A stretch of 64,000 nt of DNA from Rubrivivax sp. (GCA_027491255.1 JAIXWM010000046.1:62001-126000), one strand, 5' to 3'. Counted from the stretch's first letter, positions 9,535 to 21,254 are shown. A program made the numbers and translations. The notes: generated by a model from the letters alone, not told the origin.

Positions 9535-10501
9535 CGACGCCCCCCACCTGCTGCACGCTGCGGCCCTGGCCGCTGGCGCCCAGCAGTATCCCGCGCCTGC
9601 GTTGTACCTCGTGGCCACGCCGATCGGCAACCTGGCCGACCTGACGCTGCGCGCATTGCACGTGCTGGCGCTGGCCGACACGGTGGCCTGCGAGGACACG
9701 CGCAACACCGGCGTGCTGCTGCGCCACCTGGGGCTGACCAAGCCGCTGCTGGCGCTGCACGCACACAACGAGTCGCAGGCGGCGCAGCGCGTGGCCGCCC
9801 TGCTGGCACAGGGGCAGCGCGTGGCCGTGGTCAGCGACGCCGGCACGCCGGCGGTGTCCGACCCCGGGGCGGCGGTCGTGGCCGCGGTGGCCGCGGCCGG
9901 GCATCGCGTCGTGCCGGTGCCGGGGCCGAGCAGCGCCGTGGCCGCGGTCAGCGTGGCCGGCGACGTGCAGGCGCAGGGCTTTCGCTTCCGCGGCTTCCTG
10001 CCGCCACGCGGGGCCGAGCGTGCCCAGGCCCTGGCCGCGGTGGTGGCTGACGCCGGGCAGCAGGTGCTGTTCGAGGCCCCGCACCGCATCGAGGCGCTCG
10101 CGCGCGAACTTGCACAGGCCGCCCCCGGACGCGGCCTGACGCTGTGCCGCGAGCTCACGAAGCAGTTCGAGACCGTGGCCACGATGGACACCGCGGCGCT
10201 GGCCCCCTGGCTGGCGGGCGATGCGAACCGCCTGCGCGGCGAGTTCGTCGTCGTGCTGCACGCCGCGTCGCCGGCCACGACCACCGGCGACGCCCTGCCG
10301 CCGGCGGCGCAGCAAGCGCTGCGGGTGCTGCTGGAGGAACTGCCGCTGAAGCAGGCGGTGGCGCTGGCCGCGCGGCTGACCGGCGCGCCGCGCAAGGCGC
10401 TGTACGCCTGGGCACTGGCCTTGCGGGCCGGCGCGGACGACGATGAAGACGACGCCGGGGGCGACCAGGCGCCGCCCACGGGCGGGGGCGGCCCGGCCTG
10501 A
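9527..10501 (+). CDS. rsmI: 16S rRNA (cytidine1402-2'-O)-methyltransferase RsmI
   Basis: SAM-dependent methyltransferase that modifies C1402 in the ribosomal decoding centre. '[19 protein letters not shown]', '[15 protein letters not shown]', '[13 protein letters not shown]' and '[14 protein letters not shown]' are the tetrapyrrole-methylase-fold signatures of this family in order. No ATG or GTG occurs at the right place; a TTG at 9527 gives a 324-residue protein with the usual 25 residues before [10 protein letters not shown]. An ATG at 9425 would add 34 Arg-rich residues and overlap yraN by 110 bp. The C-terminus is unusually acidic then Gly-rich ([10 protein letters not shown]...). Confidence 0.9.
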   Translation: MTIDAPHLLHAAALAAGAQQYPAPALYLVATPIGNLADLTLRALHVLALADTVACEDTRNTGVLLRHLGLTKPLLALHAHNESQAAQRVAALLAQGQRVAVVSDAGTPAVSDPGAAVVAAVAAAGHRVVPVPGPSSAVAAVSVAGDVQAQGFRFRGFLPPRGAERAQALAAVVADAGQQVLFEAPHRIEALARELAQAAPGRGLTLCRELTKQFETVATMDTAALAPWLAGDANRLRGEFVVVLHAASPATTTGDALPPAAQQALRVLLEELPLKQAVALAARLTGAPRKALYAWALALRAGADDDEDDAGGDQAPPTGGGGPA

Positions 10502-10625
10502 GCGCAGGGCCGTCGGCGCATTGAGGCTGCGCAGCGACGGCGCCGCAGCCCCCAAGCCCATGTGCGGCGCACGCGCGGGGCCGGCTCCTAGAATCGATCG
10601 ACCCACTTTCATCAAGGACGCCGCC

Positions 10626-12101
10626 ATGATCTCCCGCGAACCGACCCTCGAGCGCCTGGCCACGGCCCAGTCGCTGCTGCTCGAGCCCTTCGGGCTGGGC
10701 GAGGCGACGCTGCGGCGCGCACTGGCGCTGATCTCGCAGCACGAGGTCGACGACGCCGACCTGTACTTCCAGACCACGCGTCACGAGGGCTGGAGCCTGG
10801 AGGAAGGCATCGTCAAGAGCGGCAGCTTCAGCATCGAGCAGGGCGTGGGCGTGCGTGCCGTCGCCGGCGAGAAGACCGCCTTCGCCTACTCCGACGACCT
10901 CTCCGAGGCCTCGCTGCTGGACGCCGCGCGCACCGTGCGCACCATCGCCGCGGCCGGCCAGGGGCGGCGCGTCAAGGTGCCGCGGCGCTCGCAGGTGGCC
11001 GGCAGCCGCGTGCTGTACGCGTCCACCGACCCGATCGGCACGCTCGACAGCACGGCCAAGGTGGCGCTGCTCGAGAAGGTCGAGAAGCTGGCGCGCGCGC
11101 GCGACCCGCGCATCGTGCAGGTGATGGCGGGCCTGGCGGCCGAGCACGACGTGGTCATGGTGGCGCGCGCCGACGGCACGCGCGCGGCCGATGTGCGTCC
11201 GCTCGTGCGCCTGAGCGTGACCGTGATCGCCGAGCAGAAGGTCGACGGGGAGGTGCGGCGCGAGGTCGGCAGCGGCGGCGGCGGCGGGCGTTTCGGCCTG
11301 GCCTGGTTCAGCGACGAGGTCATCCGCTCCTACGTCGACCACGCCGTCGACGCCGCCCTCACCAACCTGGAGAGCCGGCCCGCGCCCGCGGGCGAGATGA
11401 CCGTCGTGCTCGGCCCCGGCTGGCCGGGCGTGCTGCTGCACGAGGCCGTGGGCCACGGCCTGGAGGGCGACTTCAACCGCAAGGGCTCGAGCGTGTTCAG
11501 CGGCCGCATCGGCCAGCGCGTGGCGGCCAAGGGTGTGACCGTGCTCGACGACGGCACCATCGCCGACCGGCGCGGCTCGCTCAATGTCGACGACGAGGGG
11601 TGCGTCACGCAGCGCAACGTCCTGATCGAGGACGGCATCCTCAAGGGCTACATCCAGGACCGCCTGAACGCGCGCCTGATGGGGGTGCAGCCTACCGGCA
11701 ACGGGCGTCGCGAGAGCTACGCGCACGTGCCGATGCCGCGCATGACCAACACCTACATGCTCGGCGGCGAGCGCACGCGCGAGGAAATCATCGCCAGCGT
11801 CAAGCGCGGCATCTACGCCACCAACTTCGGCGGCGGCCAGGTCGACATCACGAACGGCAAGTTCGTGTTCTCCGCCAGCGAGGCCTACTGGGTCGAGAAC
11901 GGCCGCATCCAGCACCCGGTCAAGGGGGCGACCCTGATCGGCAACGGGCCCGAGTCGCTCAAGCGCGTGAGCATGATCGGCAACGACATGGCGCTCGACA
12001 CCGGCGTGGGCACCTGCGGCAAGGACGGCCAGAGCGTGCCCGTGGGCGTGGGACAGCCGACGCTGAAGATCGACCGGCTGACGGTGGGCGGAACGGCCTG
12101 A
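10626..12101 (+). CDS. tldD: Metalloprotease TldD
   Basis: A 491-residue subunit of the TldD/TldE zinc protease, which degrades unfolded peptides and matures microcins and modified peptides. '[13 protein letters not shown]' contains the HExxxH zinc site at residues 272-277, and '[21 protein letters not shown]' near the C-terminus carries the third ligand region. The N-terminal third ('[22 protein letters not shown]') is the usual alpha/beta domain. The start at 10626 follows a purine-rich stretch (AAGGA, 10615-10619). tldE is not in this window, as is common in this group. Confidence 0.95.
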   Translation: MISREPTLERLATAQSLLLEPFGLGEATLRRALALISQHEVDDADLYFQTTRHEGWSLEEGIVKSGSFSIEQGVGVRAVAGEKTAFAYSDDLSEASLLDAARTVRTIAAAGQGRRVKVPRRSQVAGSRVLYASTDPIGTLDSTAKVALLEKVEKLARARDPRIVQVMAGLAAEHDVVMVARADGTRAADVRPLVRLSVTVIAEQKVDGEVRREVGSGGGGGRFGLAWFSDEVIRSYVDHAVDAALTNLESRPAPAGEMTVVLGPGWPGVLLHEAVGHGLEGDFNRKGSSVFSGRIGQRVAAKGVTVLDDGTIADRRGSLNVDDEGCVTQRNVLIEDGILKGYIQDRLNARLMGVQPTGNGRRESYAHVPMPRMTNTYMLGGERTREEIIASVKRGIYATNFGGGQVDITNGKFVFSASEAYWVENGRIQHPVKGATLIGNGPESLKRVSMIGNDMALDTGVGTCGKDGQSVPVGVGQPTLKIDRLTVGGTA

Positions 12102-12147
12102 GAGCGCTGCGGCGCGCGGCGCGCCGGGACCGGGCCCACCCGGCCGA

Positions 12148-13374
12148 TCAGGGCGCTGTCGCGGCTTCCACCGCCAGCGTCGCCACCTCCTCGTAAAGCG
12201 CGACGATGCTCTCGCGCGCCTGAGGGTGCACGCGGTTGGACAGCAGCACGTGGAACAGGCGCCGCGGCGGGTCGATCCACAGCGCGCAACCGGTGAAGCC
12301 GGTATGGCCGAAGCTGCCGGGGCGCGGGTGGCGGCCGCGCGCCCGTGACAGCGGGGTGTCGATGTCCCAGCCCAGGCTGCGCCGCTCGGCCAGCGCCGGC
12401 GGGGTGGCCACGGCGGTCATCTGCGCCACGGTCGACTCACGCAGCACCGTCGCACCGTCGAGGCTGCCGCCTTCGAGCACCATGCGTGCGTAGCGGGCGA
12501 TGTCGGCCGCGGTGCTGAACAGGCCGGCATGCCCGGCCACGCCGCCCATGCGGCGGGCGGTGGGATCGTGCACGACGCCGCGCATCAGGCGGCGCGACCC
12601 CTGGTCGTCCACCCACTCGGTGGGCGCGATGCGCGTGGCCGGCATGCGTTCCAGCGGCAGGTAGCCGCTGTCGCGCATGCGCAGCGGCTCGAAGATCCAA
12701 GCCCGGGCCAGCGCGTCCAGGCCCTGGCCGGTCAGGCGCAGCGCGATGTCGCCCAGGAGCACGAAGTTGATGTCGGAGTAGCGGAACAGCGTGTCCGGCG
12801 GGTGCGTGGGCTGGCTGCGGCAGGCCAGCGCGACGGCCGCCTCGTGGCCCGTCCAGGGCGCCTCCAGCGGCAGGCTGGCCGCCAGGCCCGAGGTGTGCGT
12901 GAGCAGGTGGCGCACCGTGATGCCCTCGCCGCCGGAAAAGGCGGGGACGATGCGGCGCACCGGCGCGGTCAGATCCAGCACGCCGGCCTCGACCAGGCGC
13001 ATCAGCACCGGCGCCGTGACGACGACCTTGGTCAGCGAGGCGGCGTCGTAGACGGTGGCGGCGTCCAGCGGCTCGGGGCCGGGCTCGAGCGCCTTGCGGC
13101 CGACGACGCTGTCGTGCACCACGGGCTGCCCGCCGCCGTGGTGCTCGACCCGCACCACCGCCCCCGGCAGCCGGCCCTCGGTCACCGCACGGGCCACGGC
13201 AGCGTCGATGCGGGTCCATGGGCTGGAGGAGGCAGGATCGGGGACCGCCGGCACCGGGGCAGCCGACAGGCCGTGGGCCGGGCCGGGCGATGCCTCGGCC
13301 GCGACCCAGGGGGCCACGGCAGTGGCCATGCAGACGGCGCGTCGCGCTGCGTCTGCGCGATCGGGCGTCTTCAC
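12148..13374 (-). CDS. Serine hydrolase, beta-lactamase/D-alanyl-D-alanine carboxypeptidase (class C) family
   Basis: A 408-residue protein with penicillin-binding fold. 'YDAASLTKVV' gives the SxxK nucleophile motif at Ser113-Lys116, 'FRYSDINFVLLG' the YxN-like second motif (YSD), and 'FGHTGFTG' the third (HTG). The first 30-35 residues are hydrophobic with possible signal peptide character (MATAVAPWVAAEASP), so it is probably periplasmic. These esterases/peptidases act on peptidoglycan, lactams or esters; the exact substrate is unknown. It is convergent with tldD, leaving only 46 bp between the stops. Confidence 0.88.
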   Translation of the reverse strand: MKTPDRADAARRAVCMATAVAPWVAAEASPGPAHGLSAAPVPAVPDPASSSPWTRIDAAVARAVTEGRLPGAVVRVEHHGGGQPVVHDSVVGRKALEPGPEPLDAATVYDAASLTKVVVTAPVLMRLVEAGVLDLTAPVRRIVPAFSGGEGITVRHLLTHTSGLAASLPLEAPWTGHEAAVALACRSQPTHPPDTLFRYSDINFVLLGDIALRLTGQGLDALARAWIFEPLRMRDSGYLPLERMPATRIAPTEWVDDQGSRRLMRGVVHDPTARRMGGVAGHAGLFSTAADIARYARMVLEGGSLDGATVLRESTVAQMTAVATPPALAERRSLGWDIDTPLSRARGRHPRPGSFGHTGFTGCALWIDPPRRLFHVLLSNRVHPQARESIVALYEEVATLAVEAATAP

Positions 13375-13548
13375 GGGCGCCCCCTTCGCCGTGCGGCACC
13401 CAGCCCGCCTCTCGAGCCGATGGCCCGGCTGGTGCGCTGGCAGGGCGCGCGGGCGGTGCCGCCGGCCCGGGTCGGGACGATGCGGGAGGCAGCAGCCACG
13501 TTCATGCGCAGGAGCATAGCGCCCTTCGGCACATGCTACATTTCAGGC

Positions 13549-13629
13549 ATGCGTCGTCTCGACTCGTTTTATTTTGCGTACTTTTTCTTCTCGTGCCGCC
13601 CGGCGGCTGGAGAGGCCCACGCACAGTAA
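13549..13629 (+). CDS. Phe/Tyr-rich leader peptide of the aroG attenuator
   Basis: A 26-codon frame reading MRRLDSFYFAYFFFSC then ten further residues and TAA. Five Phe and two Tyr codons occur within residues 7-14 (F-Y-F-A-Y-F-F-F), composition otherwise never seen by chance in this Arg/Ala-rich DNA. It lies 112 bp before a DAHP synthase and is followed by a perfect terminator. This is the design of pheA/pheST leader peptides: scarcity of charged tRNA-Phe or tRNA-Tyr stalls the ribosome and prevents termination. No Shine-Dalgarno is evident; a possible extended -10 (TGCTACATT, 13534-13542) would start transcription almost at the ATG. Confidence 0.82.
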   Translation: MRRLDSFYFAYFFFSCRPAAGEAHAQ

Positions 13630-13680
13630 AGCGAGCGCGCCGACCCCAGAAACCGCCGGAACCCCCGGCGGTTTTTTTTT
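13600..13680 (+). promoter_or_regulatory. Transcription attenuator: antiterminator and intrinsic terminator before aroG
   Basis: Terminator: AACCGCCGG (13651-13659), loop AACCC, CCGGCGGTT (13665-13673), then a run of T to 13680. Competing antiterminator: CCGGCGG plus CTGG (13600-13610), directly after the Phe/Tyr codons of the leader peptide, can pair with CCAG (13646-13649) and CCGCCGG (13653-13659) with only an AAA bulge, destroying the terminator's 5' arm. The two structures are mutually exclusive, as required for attenuation. Pairings are read directly from sequence; the mechanism is inferred by analogy with pheA and trp leaders. Confidence 0.8.
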
Positions 13681-13741
13681 GCCTGTCGCGCGCTGAACGA
13701 CACCCCTGAAACCTCACCCCCGACCGAGAAAGGAATCCGTC

Positions 13742-14860
<1,119 letters not shown>

Positions 14861-14883
14861 CGACCCGGCCGCCCCGCAGCGCC

Positions 14884-15459
14884 TCAAGCGCCTTCGCGGG
14901 CGAGGCGCTCGCTGCGCCAGTAGACGTCGTCACCGCCCAGCCCGTCGAGGTTGGCGCGGTTGAGCACGCGCGCCAGCACGAACATCAGGTCCGACAGGCG
15001 GTTCAGGTAGTGGCGCGGCGCGTCGTTGACCGGCTCCTGCACGCCCAGCGCCACCAACGCGCGCTCGGCGCGGCGCGCCACCGTGCGGCACACGTGCGCC
15101 AACGCGGCGCTGCGCGTGCCTGCGGGCAGGATGAACTCCTTCAACCGCGGCAAGGTGGCGTTGTAGTGGGCCAGTGCCTCGTCCAGGGCGGCCACGGCCT
15201 GCGCCTTCAGCAGGGTGTAGCCCGGGATCGACAGCTCGCCGCCGAGGTTGAACAGCTCGTGCTGGACCGTCACGAGCAGCTCGCGCACGTCCTCGGGCAG
15301 CGGCTCGGCCAGCAGCACGCCGATGGCCGAGTTCAGCTCGTCGACATCGCCCATCGCCTGCACGCGCAGATGGTCCTTGGGCACGCGGCTGCCATCGCCG
15401 AGGCCGGTGGTGCCGTCGTCTCCGGTGCGGGTGGCGATCTGGGTCAGGCGGTTGCTCAC
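14884..15459 (-). CDS. Cob(I)alamin adenosyltransferase, PduO type
   Basis: A 191-residue enzyme that transfers the adenosyl group of ATP to cob(I)alamin to make coenzyme B12. 'TRTGDDGTTGLGDGSRVPK' near the N-terminus is the PduO ATP-binding signature; 'GDVDELNSAIG', 'FILPAGTRSAALAHVCRTVARRAER' and 'YLNRLSDLMFVLAR' complete the family pattern. The GTG at 15459 is taken as start because it gives the standard N-terminus (SNRLTQIATRTGDDG); the frame upstream is low-complexity. It is convergent with aroG (23 bp between stops), and no B12-dependent enzyme is nearby. Confidence 0.92.
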   Translation of the reverse strand: MSNRLTQIATRTGDDGTTGLGDGSRVPKDHLRVQAMGDVDELNSAIGVLLAEPLPEDVRELLVTVQHELFNLGGELSIPGYTLLKAQAVAALDEALAHYNATLPRLKEFILPAGTRSAALAHVCRTVARRAERALVALGVQEPVNDAPRHYLNRLSDLMFVLARVLNRANLDGLGGDDVYWRSERLAREGA

Positions 15460-15602
15460 GGGGCTCGGGCGCAGGGTTTGAGGTTCTTGGATTGTCCCTT
15501 GCGGATGGTGGGGCGCGCCGGCGCACGGTCTTGGCCGCCCGTGGCGCTGCCGGCGCCGGCTGATGTCAACATCGGGCAACGCGCCCGCCCCCACGACCCG
15601 TC

Positions 15603-17216
15603 ATGAAAAAGCGCCCGAATTTCATCCTCTTCGTGACCGACCAGCAGCCCGCCGGCTTGCTGGGCTGCGAGGGCCACCGGCTGGCGCGCACGCCGGCCCT
15701 GGACGCGATCGCCGCGCAGGGCTGCCTGTTCGAAGCCTTCCACGTCGCCACGCCGCTGTGCCAGCCCAATCGGGCCTCGCTGATGACTTCGCGCCTGCCC
15801 AGCCTGCATGGCGTGCAGATGAACGGGCGCGAGCTGCCTCACGGTGAGCGCACCTTCGTCGAGCTGCTGCGCGCGGCGGGCTGGCGCACCGCGCTCGTGG
15901 GCAAGGCGCACCTGCAGAACATCACGACCACGCCGCCCGCCTGGCCGGCGCCAGGCGAGCCGCGACGCGCGCTCGCGGCCCGACGCCAGGCCCCCGGCGC
16001 CCATGGCCAGGAGCTCTGGCAGCGCTGGGAGGACGACCCCGGGCACGAGCTCGAGCGGCCCTACTACGGGTTCGACGAGGTGGCGCTGACGATCGGTCAC
16101 GCCGACGAACAGCACGGCCACTGGCGGCGCTGGCTGCGGGCGCAGGCGCCCGACGCCGAGCGCCTGATCGGCCCCGCGGCGGCGCTGCCAGCCCCCGGCT
16201 TCGAGCTGACCGCGCACCGCCAGGCCTGGCGCACGGCCCTGCCCGAGGAACTGCACCCCACGCGCTGGGTGGCCGAGCGCTGCTGCGCCCTGCTCGAGCG
16301 CTGGGCCGGCGAGCGTGCCCGCGCCGGCTCCGACGCGGCGCAGGCACCGCCCTTCTTCCTGCAGTGCTCCTTCCCCGACCCGCACCACCCCTACACGCCG
16401 CCGGGCCGCTGGTGGGATCTGGTCAGCCCTGACGATGTGCCCCTGCCCGCGAGCTTCCATGCGCCCTTGCACGACCCGCCAGCGGCCGTGCGCGCGCTGC
16501 GCGAGGCAGCCGCCCAGGGGGCGGCGCGCAAGTCAGGGCATGGCGTTTTCGCCTGCACCGAGCGCGAGGCGCGCGAGGCAATCGCACTGAACCTGGGCAG
16601 CCTGGGCTTCATCGACGACGCAGTGGCACGCGTGCACGCCACGCTGCAGCGGCTGGGACTGGACGGCGACACCGTCATCGCCTTCACCAGCGACCACGGC
16701 GACATGCTCGGCGACCGCGGTCTGCTGCTCAAGGGCGGGCTGCACTACCGGGCGCTGACGCGCGTGCCCTTCTTCTGGCGCGACACCACGGACCGGCGCC
16801 GGCCCGGCCGCAGCGCCGCGCTGGCCCAGACGCTCGACATCGGCGCCACGGTGCTCGAGCGCGCCAGGGTCGAGCCGGCGCACGGCATGCAGGGCGTCTC
16901 GCTGCTCGGCCTGACCGAGGGGCGCGCGCCGGCGGTGCGCCAGCACCTGCTGATCGAGGAGGAAGGCCAGCGACGCGACTTCGGCTGGAACCAGCGCGTG
17001 CGCATGCGCACGCTGCTGACGCCGCGCCACCGCCTGACACTGTGGGCCGGGCAGGATGCCGGCGAACTCGTCGACCTGCTCGACGACCCCCTGGAGTTGC
17101 GCAACCTCTGGGCCGACCCGGCATGCCAGGGGGTGCGCGCGCAGCTCACCGAGGCACTGGCGCGCGCGATGATCGAGGCCGCCGAAACCAGCCCCTACCC
17201 CGAACGCGCGGCGTGA
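15603..17216 (+). CDS. Arylsulfatase-family hydrolase
   Basis: A 537-residue sulfatase-fold protein. 'FILFVTDQQ' carries the first metal ligand; 'PLCQPNRASLMTSR' contains the C-x-P-x-R sulfatase signature with Cys53 as the residue that would become formylglycine; 'FTSDHGDMLGDRGLLLKGG' (about residue 361) gives the second metal-site DHG. There is no signal peptide, so it should be cytosolic. The family cleaves sulfate esters but also includes choline sulfatases and phosphonate monoesterases, so substrate is open. No formylglycine-generating enzyme or sulfonate transporter is adjacent. It is divergent from the adenosyltransferase gene. Confidence 0.88.
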   Translation: MKKRPNFILFVTDQQPAGLLGCEGHRLARTPALDAIAAQGCLFEAFHVATPLCQPNRASLMTSRLPSLHGVQMNGRELPHGERTFVELLRAAGWRTALVGKAHLQNITTTPPAWPAPGEPRRALAARRQAPGAHGQELWQRWEDDPGHELERPYYGFDEVALTIGHADEQHGHWRRWLRAQAPDAERLIGPAAALPAPGFELTAHRQAWRTALPEELHPTRWVAERCCALLERWAGERARAGSDAAQAPPFFLQCSFPDPHHPYTPPGRWWDLVSPDDVPLPASFHAPLHDPPAAVRALREAAAQGAARKSGHGVFACTEREAREAIALNLGSLGFIDDAVARVHATLQRLGLDGDTVIAFTSDHGDMLGDRGLLLKGGLHYRALTRVPFFWRDTTDRRRPGRSAALAQTLDIGATVLERARVEPAHGMQGVSLLGLTEGRAPAVRQHLLIEEEGQRRDFGWNQRVRMRTLLTPRHRLTLWAGQDAGELVDLLDDPLELRNLWADPACQGVRAQLTEALARAMIEAAETSPYPERAA

Positions 17217-17394
17217 GGCTGCCCCTCGCAGGCATCCGGCGTCTGGTGTGCAGGGGGGTGCCGGCCGAGGGCCGGCGAGGTCTGCCGAGGCATCGTTTCC
17301 ACGCCTGGCCGACGACCGTGACATGCGCAGCGCCGGCCCAGGCGGCGTCGGCAGACGCGTGCGCTCACCCGGCCCCCGCGGGGCCGCCGGACCC

Positions 17395-17444
17395 CGCGTC
17401 AACCGGCGTCAACCGGCGTCACCCCGCGTCAACTGGCGTCCACG
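17395..17444. repeat. Five tandem decamers straddling a stop codon
   Basis: Five imperfect 10-bp units of the form (C/G)GCGTCAACC run in tandem. They cover the last codons of the membrane protein gene on the minus strand (reading ...WTPVDAG) and its TGA at 17419-17421. Because the unit length is not a multiple of three, gain or loss of a copy would change the C-terminus. No coding or regulatory role is evident. Confidence 0.6.
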
Positions 17445-18408
17445 CGTCCGGCGCCGGCCGGCGCGGCACGCGCGGCAGGCCGATGCGCGGGATCTCCTTG
17501 CGCAGGAACAGCAGCATGAGCAGCAGCGGCGGCGTCGCGTTGGCCAGCATCGCCAGCGTCGATTGGCCCTCGGGACCGAGACGCTGCGCGTACAGCGCCG
17601 CGCCCACCACGGCCAGGCCCACCAGCACCGGCAGCGTGCCGCGCAGGCCGACCACCCAGCGTGCGCGGCGGTGGCGCTCGTGGAAGCGCTGCGGCGGCTC
17701 GGCCAGCGTGCGCGCCAGGTGGGCCACCGTCTGCTCCAGCCGCGCCTGCGCGAGCGCGCTGCGGCGCGGCTCCTCGCCGCGCAGGGCGATGGTGCCGATC
17801 CAGCCGCGCTGCAGCTCGGTCAGGTGGCTCCAGGGAGCGCCCAGCACGGCCAGCAGGTCGTCGGGCAGATGCGGCGCGCGCCCGTCGCCACGCAGCAACT
17901 CCAGCTCGGCCGGGTAGCCCCCCACGGCCGAGACGCGCGCGCGCAGTGTCAGCCCGGCCACGCCGGCCTCGGCCTCGCGCAGCACCGGCGGGGGCTGCGG
18001 GGCGCCCTGGGCCGGCGCAGGCAGGCGCTGGTGCAGGGCGATCGGCGTCCCGTCGACGACCCGGAACTGCTGCGCCGGCGCCAGCGCCTGCAGCCGCTCG
18101 AGCATCTCCGCGCCACTGCGGCCCTCGAGCTCGAGCCGCGCCTGCAGCCCGTGCGCGGTGCGCACGTGGCGCGTGAGCCGGCAGCGCCCGGGCTCGGGCT
18201 GCTCGAGCACCAGTTGCTGCGTCAGCGGGGCCAGTGGCAGCGCCTGCGCCTGCGCGTCCGCGCTCAGCGTCTGCGGGTGGAAGACGACGCGGCGCTGCGC
18301 GCGGTCACTGCCGGCGAGATCGGGCCGATGCCCGGCGCGCACGAAGGGCTCGACGAGGGCAAGGATCTCGTGGTGGGTCAGCGGCGGCAGGTCGGTGGCG
18401 GTCGTCAT
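17419..18408 (-). CDS. Hypothetical protein with two C-terminal membrane helices
   Basis: A 329-residue protein I cannot assign to a named family. The N-terminus 'LTHHEILALVEPFVRAGHRPDL' and the repeated hydrophilic segments up to residue 240 look like a cytoplasmic domain, with 'FHERHRRARWVVGLRG' leading into two hydrophobic stretches (about 248-268 and 282-300) and a basic tail (RKEIPRIGLPRVPRRP). Codon use and GC are like neighbours, so it is a genuine gene, probably conserved in related genera. It has no clear operon partner: tgt lies downstream on the same strand's 5' side after 185 bp. Confidence 0.7.
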   Translation of the reverse strand: MTTATDLPPLTHHEILALVEPFVRAGHRPDLAGSDRAQRRVVFHPQTLSADAQAQALPLAPLTQQLVLEQPEPGRCRLTRHVRTAHGLQARLELEGRSGAEMLERLQALAPAQQFRVVDGTPIALHQRLPAPAQGAPQPPPVLREAEAGVAGLTLRARVSAVGGYPAELELLRGDGRAPHLPDDLLAVLGAPWSHLTELQRGWIGTIALRGEEPRRSALAQARLEQTVAHLARTLAEPPQRFHERHRRARWVVGLRGTLPVLVGLAVVGAALYAQRLGPEGQSTLAMLANATPPLLLMLLFLRKEIPRIGLPRVPRRPAPDAWTPVDAG

Positions 18409-18593
18409 GTCGCAGGCACGGTGAGCGGCGGGAGCCTATCAGGGGCACGCCGGGGCGGTGCCACTTGCTGCGGCTCGGGCGATGACGTGGTTTCCTTCAT
18501 GGCGCGCGGTCGAACGCGCCATCGGGCTGCTGCAGGGCCTGGACCGGCCGCCCGTACCGGGCCTGGACCCGCTGCACCGGCACTCGGCGCCCC

Positions 18594-19862
<1,269 letters not shown>

Positions 19863-19954
19863 GCTACACTGGCGTGTCTTTCTTCCCTGCGCGGTTGTGG
19901 GCCCGCATCCCTGCATGCCTCGGCCCGTCCGGCTCCCGCCACCAAGGACCCCCC

Positions 19955-21070
19955 ATGCCGTCACCGCTGCCGCTGCCTCTCGCCGCCCGTTCACAGCGGG
20001 CCACCACGCCGCCGTCGTCATCGCTGCGGGGCTGGCTGCGCCGTCTGGCCTTGCCGGCCGCGGCGCTGCTCATCGCCGGAGCCGCCCAGGCCCAGGGCGT
20101 GCTCAGCATCTACTCGGCGCGCCACTACCCCACCGACGAGGCCCTGTACGCAGGCTTCACCCAGGCCACCGGCATCCGCCTGCAGCGTGTGGACGCCGAC
20201 GACGCCGGCATCCTGGCGCGCCTGCGCACCGAGGGCCAGGCCTCGCCGGCCGACGTGGTGCTGCTCGTCGACGCGGCCCGCCTGTGGCGGGCCGAGGCCG
20301 ACGGGCTGTTCCTGCCGGTGAAGTCCCCCGCGCTGGAACAGGCCATCCCCGCGCAACTGCGCGCCAAGGCCTCGGCCGACGGCCGCACGGCCTGGTTCGG
20401 CCTGTCCACGCGCGCCCGGGTCGTGGTCTACGACAAGGCCGCCGTGCAGCGCGTCGATGTCGACACCTACGAGAAGCTGGCCGACCCGAAGCACAAGGGC
20501 CGGCTGTGCGTGCGCTCGGGCTCGCACCCCTACAACCTGAGCCTGTTCGGCGCCATGGTCGAGCACATCGGACCAGAACGCACCGAGGCCTGGCTGAAGG
20601 GCCTGGTGGCCAACCTGGCGCGCGCGCCCAAGGGCGGCGACACCGACCAGATCCGCGCCGTGGCCTCGGGCGAGTGCTCGATCGCGCTGTCCAACACCTA
20701 CTACCTGGCGCGCATCCTGCGCTCGTCGCGGCCCGAGGACCGGGCGGTGGCCGAGCGCATCGCCATCGTGTTCCCGAACCAGTCGAGCTGGGGCACGCAC
20801 GTCAACGTCGCCGGCGGCGCGGTGGCGCGCTACTCGAAGAACGTGCCTGCAGCGGTGAAGTTCCTCGAGTACCTGGCCAGCCCCGAGGCGCAGCGGCACT
20901 TCGCCAATGGCAACAACGAGTGGCCCGCGGCCCAGGGCCTGAGCTTCGACAACCCGGCGCTGAAGGCCATGAGCGGCGGCAGCTTCAAGAGTGAGCTCGT
21001 GCCTGTGAGCGAGGTCGCGATGAACCAGGCGCGGGTGCAGCAGATGCTCGACCGGGTCGGCTTCAAGTGA
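19955..21070 (+). CDS. Periplasmic Fe(III)-binding protein of an ABC transporter (FbpA/FutA family)
   Basis: A 371-residue extracytoplasmic solute-binding protein. After a hydrophobic signal (LALPAAALLIAGAAQAQ, cleavage near residue 47) comes 'GVLSIYSARHYPTDEALYAGF', the N-terminus of mature FbpA/FutA proteins; 'GLSTRARVVVYDK', 'SNTYYLARIL' (the paired ferric-binding tyrosines) and 'FPNQSSWGTHVNVAGGAV' follow. The Fur box upstream agrees with an iron role. No permease or ATPase gene is adjacent, so it must work with components encoded elsewhere. An unusually long pre-signal N-region (about 25 residues) suggests the true start might be internal. Confidence 0.9.
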   Translation: MPSPLPLPLAARSQRATTPPSSSLRGWLRRLALPAAALLIAGAAQAQGVLSIYSARHYPTDEALYAGFTQATGIRLQRVDADDAGILARLRTEGQASPADVVLLVDAARLWRAEADGLFLPVKSPALEQAIPAQLRAKASADGRTAWFGLSTRARVVVYDKAAVQRVDVDTYEKLADPKHKGRLCVRSGSHPYNLSLFGAMVEHIGPERTEAWLKGLVANLARAPKGGDTDQIRAVASGECSIALSNTYYLARILRSSRPEDRAVAERIAIVFPNQSSWGTHVNVAGGAVARYSKNVPAAVKFLEYLASPEAQRHFANGNNEWPAAQGLSFDNPALKAMSGGSFKSELVPVSEVAMNQARVQQMLDRVGFK

Positions 21071-21094
21071 GCTGCGGCAGTCGCGCGCCGCAGC
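21071..21094 (+). terminator. Candidate terminator hairpin after the iron-binding protein gene
   Basis: A perfect 8-bp inverted repeat, GCTGCGGC (21071-21078) and GCCGCAGC (21087-21094), begins at the base right after the stop codon. There is no T-run, so termination would be Rho-assisted or the hairpin may only protect the mRNA end. Confidence 0.4.
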
Positions 21095-21165
21095 GCGTCT
21101 GCGCTGGCGCCAGCCCACCTGCGGCCCCGGCAGACGACCGAAGACGCCCTGCAGGCCGTCTTTGC

Positions 21166-21178
21166 TATCGGATCGATA
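21166..21178. promoter_or_regulatory. Dyad TATCG-GAT-CGATA upstream of the rubrerythrin operon
   Basis: A perfect 5-bp inverted repeat around a 3-bp centre with the T-N11-A pattern recognised by LysR-type regulators, located 77 bp before the rubrerythrin ATG in an AT-rich patch (ATAAATACGATTG...). Since this operon reduces peroxide, OxyR (encoded at 55980-56900) is a reasonable candidate, but the match to a full tetrameric OxyR site is not demonstrated. Confidence 0.4.
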
Positions 21179-21254
21179 AATACGATTGCCTTTCTTTATT
21201 CTCAGCCGCTTCCTAGACTGCTGTGCATCGACACACCACCCCCAGGAGAGCCGC

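Noticed and set aside
13651-13680. Terminator before aroG as the end of an upstream gene
   Set aside because: The upstream gene is on the opposite strand and divergent, and a Phe/Tyr-rich leader plus competing stem lies directly before it, so attenuation explains it better.
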